A model generated the notes under the pieces. It did no database searches and was not told the DNA's origin. It saw only the letters and a program-made list of their open reading frames with translations. A program made the position numbers and the translations under genes. A stretch of 29,538 nt of DNA from Candidatus Melainabacteria bacterium (GTDB taxonomy: Bacteria > Cyanobacteriota > Vampirovibrionia > Obscuribacterales > Obscuribacteraceae), in assembly GCA_003175915.1 (NCBI GenBank), contig PSRH01000104.1:1-29538 (forward strand). Reading direction: 5' to 3'. The first letter of the stretch is position 1. Each line of letters begins with the position of its first letter. Shown here piece after piece: positions 7,151 to 14,826 of the stretch.

Positions 7151-8178
7151 TTCAATGTGCTCATGGCCGTACTGGACAACAGGGAATGGTCCGCCTTTGT
7201 CAGCCAGGCATCCGAACCAAAAGGTTCGCCCTTTGCCTCAAACACTCTTGTAAATGTGTCAAGCAACCTCATGTTTGTTTCTTGATTGATGGCGTTGGCT
7301 GTCTGCCAATCGTGCCGTTGGCTTTGCCAGAGCCTCATCGAATCAATTTGCTTGAGGGGACCCTTCAACGGTTTCGGTGCCATTTCACCGCAAATATCGG
7401 CGCCGACCAAATTGCATGAAGCAGCAATTTTTTGAATGACGGCGGCAAGCTCAGCCAGACTCAATTTGCCCTGATCCCAATCAGTCAGGGCGTAATCGGG
7501 AGCTAGAACATCCTTGTCTATGCTGATGTAGACATTGGCGCCGGCTAATGATGCGGCAATTTCGCCGGCTATTCTATCAATCCCTTTGCTTTTCACGGTC
7601 TTGAAAAACATATTTGTGCCGCCGGCTCGGCGCGCTATTCCGGTGGCGGCGCGCACCTGCCTGGGCCATCTGAGAGGCGCGAAAACACACTCTTTAGCGT
7701 ATGGATAAAGTCTAAGCCTGCCGGCGTAGAGGTCCTCAAAAGGAGAAAACCAGAGATTGCCAGCTTCCAGATCATCGCTGTTCTGACCAATCATCACTAC
7801 CGAATCCACCCATCGTTGCTGGAGAACAAGAGATACCCAGTTACCGCAGTGATAAGCGGGAGGTAGATGGGTCCAATCGGGGTGGTTATCTATAAGTACG
7901 AGAGTTAGAGGCTTGCACTCCTCAGGAAGCGCCTCAAGTAATAGTGAGGTGATGTGATGGAAATCACCCGAGCCCAGAAAAGATAGCCAGCGAAAGTCTC
8001 TACGAATGCGGAGATCGCGCAAGGCCATGCGCAATTTGCGAATCCCTTTTTCGTTGGCCCAGAGGCGGAGGTCGCCTTCCAGCGCCTTGAGATTGGCGAC
8101 TTTATCCAGCCGCTCCGCAAGAGCGGATTGCCCGCTTATACTGCCGTCGATATCTATGCCGAAAAACTGCCAGCTCAT
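7147..8178 (-). CDS. Arginase/agmatinase-fold (ureohydrolase family) metallohydrolase
   Basis: A 343-residue protein with the set of Mn2+ ligands of ureohydrolases: GSGDFHH (residues 69-75), IDNHPDW with D97, H99 and D101, and SIDKDVL with D221 and D223. A later DICGE (E265) matches the arginase substrate-side Glu. The family hydrolyses guanidino groups (arginine, agmatine, guanidinobutyrate and others) to urea plus amine, or formimino groups. The motifs differ enough from textbook arginase (GGDHS, DAHxD, SFDxDxxDP) that the substrate should not be assumed. The ATG at 8178 has no obvious Shine-Dalgarno. It is first in an operon with two ArnE/F-like proteins and a DegT aminotransferase, with junctions of 4 nt overlap, 1 nt gap and 8 nt overlap. 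Confidence 0.85.
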   Translation of the reverse strand: MSWQFFGIDIDGSISGQSALAERLDKVANLKALEGDLRLWANEKGIRKLRMALRDLRIRRDFRWLSFLGSGDFHHITSLLLEALPEECKPLTLVLIDNHPDWTHLPPAYHCGNWVSLVLQQRWVDSVVMIGQNSDDLEAGNLWFSPFEDLYAGRLRLYPYAKECVFAPLRWPRQVRAATGIARRAGGTNMFFKTVKSKGIDRIAGEIAASLAGANVYISIDKDVLAPDYALTDWDQGKLSLAELAAVIQKIAASCNLVGADICGEMAPKPLKGPLKQIDSMRLWQSQRHDWQTANAINQETNMRLLDTFTRVFEAKGEPFGSDAWLTKADHSLLSSTAMSTLK

Positions 8179-8301
8179 TTATCAGGCCATGCCAAGAGAA
8201 AGAGTACCTATTGTACAAAAACCCTCTTTGTGCGAGTGAGACAAAGTTTAGTATCTCAAGCGCTTCAATAATAAAGTAGCGGACCTTAACGCAAAATTCG
8301 C

Positions 8302-8329
8302 TTAGATGAACGGTCAGGTTTTGTATAAT
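8302..8329 (+). promoter_or_regulatory. Candidate promoter of the desaturase gene
   Basis: A perfect TATAAT (8324-8329) lies 47 nt before the ATG at 8377. A weak -35 (TTAGAT, 8302-8307) is 16 nt upstream. Transcription from about 8336 excludes the TTG at 8335 as start codon and supports the ATG at 8377. Confidence 0.5.
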
Positions 8330-8376
8330 CGCCATTGCTCGCTTTGAGCAAGCCTTTTGGACGTTGCCCGCCTTTT

Positions 8377-9345
8377 ATGTCTTACGACACTCTAGCTGTC
8401 ACTGGTAGCAGCACTAACTCTAAAGTGTTTGCTTATTCGCGCTGGGATATCATTCCTGTCGCTTGCGGAATTTTGCATGCCAGCTATCTCGCCTTTATGT
8501 TCGTTTGTTTCTCAAAAGTACCATGGTGGCTGATGGTAGCCATGGGCCTGCTTTATTCTGTGAGTATTTCCTGGAATATCAACGGAATCGCCCACAATTT
8601 TATTCACAATCCTTATTTTCGCTCGCCACTGCTAAATCGCCTGTTCAGTCTTTTAGAGTCGCTGACGATCGGGTTCTCCCAGACTTTTTATGATTGTGTC
8701 CACATGCGTCACCACATGGGCAATAGCGATCGTCAGGACGAACTCGGTAAGACGAAGGACTGGCTTTCGATCTACCGCTATGGCAAGGAAGGACAGGCAG
8801 AAGATGTCTGGGGTTATACCTTTTTGAGCTTCTTTCGCGACGATGTGGCTGAGACGTATCAAGAGATAAAGAAAGTGAACGAAGCCGACGCGCGCTGGGG
8901 AAAATTTGAAGTGGCGGCTTTCATTGGGCTTTACCTGGCAATTCTCATCGCCAATTGGCAATTCTTTCTCTTCATGATTCCCTTCTACTATTTTGGCAAT
9001 TGCCTCTCGTCGCTGAACGGATTTTACAGACACTACGGGGGCAATCCTGATTTACCGATTGCCTGGGGAGTGAGCTCATACCATAAACTTTACAATTTGA
9101 TCTGGTTCAACAATGGTTATCACGCCGAGCACCACTTTCGTCCGCGTCTACACTGGACGAAGATGCAGGCTTTCCACGAGCAAATTGCTGATGAACAAGC
9201 AAAGGCGGGCGTTCGTGTGATTAGCATGCCACACCCTCTCGGCTTTCTCGATCCGGGCTTGCGGGCGTTTACAAAAAAGGTACGGCATTCTCCAAGCGAA
9301 GATAAGAAGAAGGACAGGGAGGTAGTTCATGCAACCAAAAACTAG
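8377..9345 (+). CDS. Membrane fatty-acid desaturase (three histidine boxes)
   Basis: A 322-residue integral membrane di-iron enzyme of the fatty-acid desaturase/hydroxylase superfamily. The three histidine boxes are present: HNFIH (residues 73-77), HMRHH (109-113) and HAEHH (249-253). Hydrophobic segments around 25-65 and 180-208 fit the four-helix topology. The enzyme would use O2 and an electron donor to desaturate or hydroxylate an acyl or isoprenoid chain. No ferredoxin or cytochrome domain is fused. I chose the ATG at 8377 over an upstream in-frame TTG at 8335 because the TATAAT at 8324-8329 places the transcript start at the TTG. The gene overlaps the following zinc-ribbon gene by 17 nt, and the arginase-fold gene is divergent. 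Confidence 0.88.
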   Translation: MSYDTLAVTGSSTNSKVFAYSRWDIIPVACGILHASYLAFMFVCFSKVPWWLMVAMGLLYSVSISWNINGIAHNFIHNPYFRSPLLNRLFSLLESLTIGFSQTFYDCVHMRHHMGNSDRQDELGKTKDWLSIYRYGKEGQAEDVWGYTFLSFFRDDVAETYQEIKKVNEADARWGKFEVAAFIGLYLAILIANWQFFLFMIPFYYFGNCLSSLNGFYRHYGGNPDLPIAWGVSSYHKLYNLIWFNNGYHAEHHFRPRLHWTKMQAFHEQIADEQAKAGVRVISMPHPLGFLDPGLRAFTKKVRHSPSEDKKKDREVVHATKN

Positions 9346-9649
9346 AAACCTTCCGGTGGCTCTTGTTACTGTTATGCTCGCGCTGGCGGTTATCTTGACT
9401 GCTTCAGTCGCAGTACGAAGCCCAAGTATCCGGGTTATGGGTTTAGACCCGCAGACTCGTGCTGCTTTCAAGTGTCCAAAATGCGGCTCTGATATGGAAG
9501 CAGGCACCTTGCTTAGTGGTGGTTCTTATCGGTGCAGTTGGCTGCGAGGTCCTTTCAGAACTTGGAGGAATTCGGAAGACGTCCTCACGACTATGAGTTT
9601 TCGCTGCAAAGAATGCGGCTACCTGGAGTCCTATGCCACCACTAAGTGA
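9329..9649 (+). CDS. Membrane-anchored zinc-ribbon protein (DUF6487-like)
   Basis: A 106-residue protein with one N-terminal membrane segment (about 9-28) followed by a zinc-ribbon: CPKCGSDMEAGTL (first Cys pair near 49-52) and FRCKECGY near the C-terminus (second pair), separated by about 40 residues. This spacing resembles the DUF6487/PF20097 family, whose function is unknown. A strong GGAGG about 6 nt upstream supports the ATG at 9329 inside the end of the desaturase gene, so the two are probably coupled. It could be an accessory or stability factor of the desaturase; this is only an inference from coupling. Confidence 0.7.
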   Translation: MQPKTRNLPVALVTVMLALAVILTASVAVRSPSIRVMGLDPQTRAAFKCPKCGSDMEAGTLLSGGSYRCSWLRGPFRTWRNSEDVLTTMSFRCKECGYLESYATTK

Positions 9650-9667
9650 ATTATTTAGAGCTGCCTC

Positions 9668-10846
9668 CTAGATCCACATAGAACCCAGGACGGGTTTAGT
9701 GACGGGCACTTTGGAGACGTACTCAAGCTCGGGTAAAGCGAACTTTAGGAGCCGGTTCATGACTGGGTCGACGTGGCGAGTTAGTACCGCGCTCGGTACT
9801 AGTGAACAACCGAGTTCGCTCTTCAATTTTTCTTGGGAAGCCCCAATATGAGTATGAGTGATGCCTTTGTCCAGACAATAGCGAATATTCTCAAGCCAGG
9901 ACACGAAAAATATCTTGTAGTCCCGACCGGCTTCGCGATCCATGCCGATGTATTTTTGGATGAGGCTGTTTTTGCGCTCGACCAACAATTCGAAGGCAAT
10001 CAACTTGTCCGCTAGATAATAGAGAACATAACGTGCCCCTGGTACAGTGTCGCAAATACGCTCAAAATACTCGCGGCGATGGACGCCAAACGAACTTTCG
10101 CTTTGTTTGACTTGCTCAAGATAAAGCTCATAGACCTGGTCGATCCACGGACCCACCTGGTTTTCATAAGTGATTCTAAGATCCTGGCGTTTCTTTTCGG
10201 CTCGTTTCAGGTAGCGCCTCAGATCCGGATCGAGTGTTTTCAGGTAATCTTCGAGACTGGCAAATCGCAGCTCCATTTGACAGTACGGCATGCTGTTGAC
10301 GCAGGAAAAAGCAGTGAGCTTGTTAATTGGCAAGTTCTTTCCGCTTTCAAAAGTGAAATCCTTGAATGCGATCAGTTGGGCTTGCAACCTTTTTGCGGCG
10401 CGATTAAGAGCTTCTATAGCGACCAACCAGGCTCTCTCCAACGATTCAAGAGAGGCATTGCGGTCAAAACCTACCTCACCCCACTCTCCCTCAACAAAGC
10501 CGACACCAAGCACCTTCGGTCTTAACAGCCTGGGCAAAATGGCCTTAGCGGCGCCTGCCAACTGAAGGGCGCTGCCACTGAGTGTGGTGGTGAGGTCGTA
10601 GTGCGTCGTGAAAAGTGGCAAGAGAAGTAGAGGACCATCGTCGTTCTTGACAATGATGCTTGAAAACTCGAATTCGTCCATGCCGCAATCACCCATAAGG
10701 CCAATCATTTCTGCTGAATCGGGGTGATCGGGGAAGAATTGCGACCAGGTACGATCGTCAAGAGGATTCAGCTTGTCGCTGAATTCGGCGCTCATTGACG
10801 AGCTGGTTTTCTTTGCAGATTTAGCTTCGAGTTTTAATGTCATCAT
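9668..10846 (-). CDS. GNAT-fold BioF2/FemAB-like (Acetyltransf_6) protein
   Basis: A 392-residue soluble protein whose C-terminal half has the double-GNAT signature of the BioF2-like/peptidogalycan family: LRRYLKRAEKKRQDLRITYE, then VYELYLEQVKQSESSFGVHR, ARYVLYYLADKLIAFELLV, NSLIQKYIGMDREAGRDY and the ending HTHIGASQEKLKSELGCSL. Related proteins attach acyl or aminoacyl groups in envelope polysaccharide or lipid pathways. No signal peptide or TM helix is evident. It is convergent with the zinc-ribbon gene (18 nt apart) and divergent from the two-component system. The start may be the ATG at 10846 or 10843; neither has a clear ribosome binding site. Confidence 0.72.
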   Translation of the reverse strand: MMTLKLEAKSAKKTSSSMSAEFSDKLNPLDDRTWSQFFPDHPDSAEMIGLMGDCGMDEFEFSSIIVKNDDGPLLLLPLFTTHYDLTTTLSGSALQLAGAAKAILPRLLRPKVLGVGFVEGEWGEVGFDRNASLESLERAWLVAIEALNRAAKRLQAQLIAFKDFTFESGKNLPINKLTAFSCVNSMPYCQMELRFASLEDYLKTLDPDLRRYLKRAEKKRQDLRITYENQVGPWIDQVYELYLEQVKQSESSFGVHRREYFERICDTVPGARYVLYYLADKLIAFELLVERKNSLIQKYIGMDREAGRDYKIFFVSWLENIRYCLDKGITHTHIGASQEKLKSELGCSLVPSAVLTRHVDPVMNRLLKFALPELEYVSKVPVTKPVLGSMWI

Positions 10847-10899
10847 CGAGCGCTATTACACCTGCCTTTTAACTAATGCGTTACCTGGCGCTTAGAGCA

Positions 10900-10915
10900 A
10901 TCGTTACTATCGTTA
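10900..10915. repeat. Direct repeat ATCGTTA-N2-ATCGTTA
   Basis: Two copies of ATCGTTA (10900-10906, 10909-10915) lie between the divergent GNAT and response-regulator genes. OmpR-family regulators bind direct half-sites, usually with a period near 10-11 bp. The 9-bp period here is short, so regulator binding is only a possibility. Confidence 0.25.
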
Positions 10916-11027
10916 GGCAGCTTGTAAAAAACAAGCACGCATGCGAAAGGAGATCGAAAGCGCGTTCTCTATCGAAGTTTACGTGCTGAGGTTGCCAATA
11001 AAGTTTAAATTACGCCAAGGTTACTAG

Positions 11028-11060
11028 CTCATGACAGGTGTATGTTTTCCTAGTCATGAG
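11028..11060. promoter_or_regulatory. Perfect 8-bp inverted repeat at the response-regulator start
   Basis: CTCATGAC (11028-11035) and GTCATGAG (11053-11060) are exact inverted copies separated by 17 nt. The right arm reaches into the Shine-Dalgarno region (GAGGATGA) 8-9 nt before the GTG start at 11069. It may be an operator for autoregulation, or in RNA a hairpin that masks the ribosome binding site. A TATGTT (11041-11046) lies in the spacer and could serve as a -10. Confidence 0.45.
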
Positions 11061-11068
11061 GATGAGCG

Positions 11069-11737
11069 GTGCATATTCTCCTAGCGGAAGACGATGAAGT
11101 TTTGTCGGACGGCATATCTAAGGCGTTGCAGCAAAAAGGATATTCCGTTGACGTGTTCGACAATGGTGTTGCCGCTCAACAGGCTGCCGTTGGCGCCAAG
11201 TTCGATCTGATTATTCTGGATTTAGGTCTGCCCAAGCTCGATGGACTGAGCGTTCTCCAGCGAGTACGCTTGCAAAGCAAGACAGTGCCTATTCTTATCG
11301 TCACTGCCCGCGACGGCCTGCATGATCGGGTCAGTGGATTGGATCTGGGCGCTGACGATTACATTACTAAACCATTCGATCTGCCTGAACTGGAAGCGCG
11401 CGTGCGGGCTTTACTCAGGCGCAGTACCAAGTCAAAGGATGAAGAGTTGGTATTGGGCGAATTGCGTTTTGACGTAATTGGTCGCCGGGCCTTCATCAAG
11501 GATGTTCCCCTTGAATTATCGGCTCGAGAACTAGCTGTTCTGGAATTCCTTCTACAGCGGGCCGGGCGGGTTGTCAATAAAGAGCAGCTGATCGAATACA
11601 TGTATGGCTGGGATGAAGACGTTACTTACAATGCCATTGAAGTAAACGTGCATCGCTTGCGCAAGAAAATAGAAGCGGCCGATGTGAATATTCGTACTAT
11701 CCGCGGTCTTGGTTATTTGCTTGATGTGGTCACATGA
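11069..11737 (+). CDS. OmpR/PhoB-family response regulator (QseB/PmrA type)
   Basis: A 222-residue regulator with an N-terminal receiver domain (acidic pocket E7-D8-D9, phosphoacceptor D51 in LIILDLGLPKLDG, T79, and K101 in TKPFDLPELEARVRALLRR) and a C-terminal winged helix (about 125-220) ending in EVNVHRLRKKIEAA and IRTIRGLGYLL. The start is a GTG at 11069, with GAGG 8 nt upstream; the nearby ATG at 11062 is out of frame. It overlaps the sensor kinase by 4 nt. Sequence style is that of QseB/PmrA/TctD regulators. It likely controls its own promoter through the inverted repeat at 11028-11060. Targets are unknown. Confidence 0.93.
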   Translation: MHILLAEDDEVLSDGISKALQQKGYSVDVFDNGVAAQQAAVGAKFDLIILDLGLPKLDGLSVLQRVRLQSKTVPILIVTARDGLHDRVSGLDLGADDYITKPFDLPELEARVRALLRRSTKSKDEELVLGELRFDVIGRRAFIKDVPLELSARELAVLEFLLQRAGRVVNKEQLIEYMYGWDEDVTYNAIEVNVHRLRKKIEAADVNIRTIRGLGYLLDVVT

Positions 11738-13200
11738 AAAGTAACAAGACAGTTTCTATTCGTAAACAGCTGATCGGCTGGCTGATGATTCCAATCACCA
11801 GCCTCTGTCTTGTCAGTGCTGTCGTTACTTACTTCATCGCCGTGAGAATGACGACTCAGGGATATGATGCGGCTCTTATGGAATCGGCTCGAGAATTGGC
11901 TAATCGTGCCACCCTGCAAGATGGCAACATTGTTCTTGATCTACCACCGGCCGCATTGGCAGTGTTCAAAGATGACAACATCGACAAGTTTTATTACGCG
12001 GCTTTCGGAGAAAACTGCCGGCTCATTGCCGGTGATGCCGATGTTTTACAGGCGCTCAACCCGGCTGCCGCCAGTCAACCGCGCTTCCGCAATGGCAGGC
12101 TGCACCGAAGCCCGATCCGCATTGCCTGCTATAACGCAGCTGTTTCAGGAGCTCCCAATCGGCACGTGCGTATATTTGTCGCTGAAACAGTTCGTAAGCG
12201 ACAAGCATTGACCAATCAGATTTTGATTGCGGTAATCGTACCTCAGCTTCTTCTTATAGGATTGGCTTCTCTGTCGGTTTGGTTGGGTGTAGCCAGGGGA
12301 CTGGCACCACTTCAAGCGGTGCGCTCCGCCATCGCCAGCAGATCTCAATTTGATCTGAGTCCAATGGCGGAATTGAATCCTCCTTTGGAAATCCGTCCTC
12401 TGGTCAACGCTATCAATGATTTGTTGGGACGCTTGAACCGAGATATTGAAGCGCAACGACGCTTTGTAGCTAACGCCGCTCACCAACTACGCACACCCCT
12501 GGCTGGCTTGAAAACACAGACTGAGCTAGGGCTGAGACAAGAAAATTTTTCTGAACTGCGCGGCATTCTCAATCAAATTCAACGGGGAGCAGCCAATCTT
12601 ACGCGCCTTGTCAATCAGCTTCTTTCCCTGGCCCAACTCGAACCTAGTGGTGCACAGTCGTCGCTTGTTCGCACCAGAATTGATTTGAATGCAATCGTCA
12701 AAGAAGCCACCAGAGATATGGTGCCCTATGCCTTGAGCAATGATATCGACCTGGGTTTCGAAGAGTCCCAAAAGCCAGCGTTTGTGATCGCCAACGCATG
12801 GAGCATTCGTGAACTGGTCACTAATTTGATTGATAATGCCGTTCGCTACACTCAATCCGGAGGCAAGGTTACAGTCAGGATCGAAAGCGCTGATCCAGTC
12901 ACTCTTGTTGTAGAAGACAATGGACCGGGTATTCCAGAGAGCGAGCGCGAGCGCGTATTTGAGCGCTTCTATAGAGTGCTGGGCAACAACGTCAACGGCA
13001 GCGGTCTGGGTTTGGCAATTGTGAAGGAAATTGTCTTGAGCCATCAAGGCCGAGTATCGATTGAATCTGGAATCGGTGGCAAAGGCACCCTGCTACTAGT
13101 TACCTTTCCTCCGGCTGAAATGTCTTTCAAGCCGCCTGCCGATAAATCGATAAATGTGGCAACCAGTCCCCTCTCAGCTCCGGCAAGCCGGGTCAATTGA
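11734..13200 (+). CDS. Sensor histidine kinase (QseC/PmrB/TctE type)
   Basis: A 488-residue membrane kinase: TM1 (about 13-36), a periplasmic segment of about 125 residues resembling the 2CSK N-terminal sensor region, TM2 (about 163-186), a HAMP-like linker, HisKA with phosphorylation site H250 in VANAAHQLRTPLAGLKTQTE, and a HATPase domain with N-box ELVTNLIDNAVRYT, G1 VVEDNGPGIP, F-box RVFERFYR and G2 GSGLGLAIV. The start codon overlaps the regulator stop (11734-11737). The periplasmic part contains two cysteines (about residues 95 and 132) that could form a disulfide. The signal sensed is unknown; QseC/PmrB relatives sense cations, envelope stress or metabolites. Confidence 0.93.
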   Translation: MKSNKTVSIRKQLIGWLMIPITSLCLVSAVVTYFIAVRMTTQGYDAALMESARELANRATLQDGNIVLDLPPAALAVFKDDNIDKFYYAAFGENCRLIAGDADVLQALNPAAASQPRFRNGRLHRSPIRIACYNAAVSGAPNRHVRIFVAETVRKRQALTNQILIAVIVPQLLLIGLASLSVWLGVARGLAPLQAVRSAIASRSQFDLSPMAELNPPLEIRPLVNAINDLLGRLNRDIEAQRRFVANAAHQLRTPLAGLKTQTELGLRQENFSELRGILNQIQRGAANLTRLVNQLLSLAQLEPSGAQSSLVRTRIDLNAIVKEATRDMVPYALSNDIDLGFEESQKPAFVIANAWSIRELVTNLIDNAVRYTQSGGKVTVRIESADPVTLVVEDNGPGIPESERERVFERFYRVLGNNVNGSGLGLAIVKEIVLSHQGRVSIESGIGGKGTLLLVTFPPAEMSFKPPADKSINVATSPLSAPASRVN

Positions 13201-13238
13201 CAAGCTGAGCCGATGCTTCGGCAACGAATCTTAATTGT

Positions 13239-13264
13239 AAGCTTCGTGCAAGCTTGCTTTTGTA
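13239..13264 (+). terminator. Weak hairpin with T-run after the two-component system
   Basis: AAGCTT-CGTGC-AAGCTT forms a 6-bp stem followed by GCTTTTG. It lies 40-60 nt after the kinase stop and before the next gene. The A/T-rich stem and short T-run make this a weak candidate. Confidence 0.3.
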
Positions 13265-13317
13265 CCCTTAGTCAGTCCTAAAAGACCGAGCGGTACCTTT
13301 TATTGGGAGAAACATTG

Positions 13318-14826
13318 GTGGCAATCAATCAACCCCTGGGAACGAAATCATCAGCCTCGAACAAGGTTGCCTACCTTGCCGGCCGGACCCAATCGCCGGC
13401 GCTTGCCAGGCAGGGGGCCGAGATCGAGCAGGAAATCAATTTTGACCCGGTGGTTGGAGAAGAAGATCAACTTTTAGAGATTGAAAATAGAGTCTGTTCG
13501 CATGGTGACACGGTGCATTATGCGCAACGTCCTAAGATATTCGAAGCTTGTTCGGGTAGCTATCTATATGATGCGCAGGAGACTCCGTTCCTGGATCTGC
13601 AAATGTGGTATTCGGCGGTTAATCTGGGTTATGGCAACGAGCGTGTTAATGATGCTCTGAAAAGACAAATTGACAAACTGCCGCAGCTGGCCTGCCAGTA
13701 CCTCCACAAAGAGAAGATTCAGTTAGCGGAGAAGCTGGTTGAAAGTGCGGAAGAGGCCTTTGATGAAAAGGGCAGAGTACATTTCAATGTTGGTGGAGCA
13801 CAAGCGGTAGAAGATGCTATCAAGCTCGTAAGGAAGACGACTGGAAAGAGCCACCAACTAGCTTTTGAGGGTGGTTATCACGGACGTACATTGGCCTCCT
13901 CGTCGATCACTTCCTCATATCGTTATAGAGAAGCCTACGGACAATTTGGCGATCGGGCGGAGTTCATTCCTTATCCGTATTGCTTTCGTTGTCCTTTCGG
14001 GAAGAAACCAGATAGCTGCGAGTTGTATTGCGTCCAGCAGATCGAGCGGAAGTTCGAGCACGAATACACTGGTACCTGGAATCCGAAAACCAAAAAGGCC
14101 GAATTTGGTGCTTTCTTTGTGGAGATGATCCAGGGCACGGGTGGTTATGTCATTCCTCCTAAAGGATACTTCGAGAGACTGGCAAAACTCTGCCGCGAAT
14201 ATGGCATTCTCCTCGTGGACGACGAAATCCAAATGGGCTTCTACCGAACCGGTAAACTTTGGGCGGCCGAAAACTTCAACGTCAAGCCCGACATCATGGT
14301 GTTCGGTAAAGCCCTGACAAATGGACTCAATCCGCTTTCGGGAATCTGGGCTAAGGAAGAGCTTATCAGTCCTGATAAATTTGGACCTGGCTCAACTCAC
14401 TCGACGTTCTCCTCGAATAGCCTGGGCACTGCTACTGGTCTAGAAGTGATGAAGATCTTCTCTGAGGGAGATTATGAAACCACTGTTCCAGAGAAGGGTG
14501 CGTATTTCCTCAATTTACTTAAGGACTTGCAGAGAAGACATCCTGAAATTGGGGACGTCGATGGACTCGGTCTTGCCCTGAGAATGGAGATGTGCCAGGC
14601 GGATGGATTTGCACCTAACCGTGCCCTTGCTGATGCCATGTTCCAGAGAGGACTGGAAGGTAATCTCAAGGTGAATGGCCGGAAATTGGGACTTGTCCTT
14701 GATATAGGTGGCTATTATAAGAATGTCATTACCTTGGCACCGTCACTTGAGATTACTTATCCGGAAATGGATCTGGCCCACGACGTTTTGGATGTGCTCA
14801 TTAGCGAATGCAAGAAAGCGCTCTGA
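13318..14826 (+). CDS. Class III PLP-dependent aminotransferase
   Basis: About 502 residues of a class III (omega-type) aminotransferase. Motifs are FNVGGAQAVEDAIKL (cofactor phosphate site), GGYHGRTLASSS, LLVDDEIQMGFYRTGKLWA and the PLP lysine in VFGKALTNGLNPLSG (K331 from this start). The substrate could be 4-aminobutyrate, ornithine, an omega-amino acid or another amine; the sequence does not decide. An unusual insert CFRCPFGKKPDSCELYC carries four cysteines that could bind a metal, a feature also seen in some archaeal and bacterial class III enzymes. I chose the GTG at 13318 because GGGAG (13305-13309) lies 8 nt upstream. A TTG at 13315 is also possible, and a TTG at 13303 overlaps that Shine-Dalgarno. 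Its 3' end overlaps the HAD phosphatase gene by 19 nt. Confidence 0.87.
   Translation: MAINQPLGTKSSASNKVAYLAGRTQSPALARQGAEIEQEINFDPVVGEEDQLLEIENRVCSHGDTVHYAQRPKIFEACSGSYLYDAQETPFLDLQMWYSAVNLGYGNERVNDALKRQIDKLPQLACQYLHKEKIQLAEKLVESAEEAFDEKGRVHFNVGGAQAVEDAIKLVRKTTGKSHQLAFEGGYHGRTLASSSITSSYRYREAYGQFGDRAEFIPYPYCFRCPFGKKPDSCELYCVQQIERKFEHEYTGTWNPKTKKAEFGAFFVEMIQGTGGYVIPPKGYFERLAKLCREYGILLVDDEIQMGFYRTGKLWAAENFNVKPDIMVFGKALTNGLNPLSGIWAKEELISPDKFGPGSTHSTFSSNSLGTATGLEVMKIFSEGDYETTVPEKGAYFLNLLKDLQRRHPEIGDVDGLGLALRMEMCQADGFAPNRALADAMFQRGLEGNLKVNGRKLGLVLDIGGYYKNVITLAPSLEITYPEMDLAHDVLDVLISECKKAL

Noticed and set aside
11734..13200. Idea that the two-component system is a true PmrAB controlling the ArnE/F-like operon as in enteric bacteria
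   Set aside because: Only general family similarity and about 3-4 kb distance support it; no shared binding site was found upstream of the arginase-fold gene.
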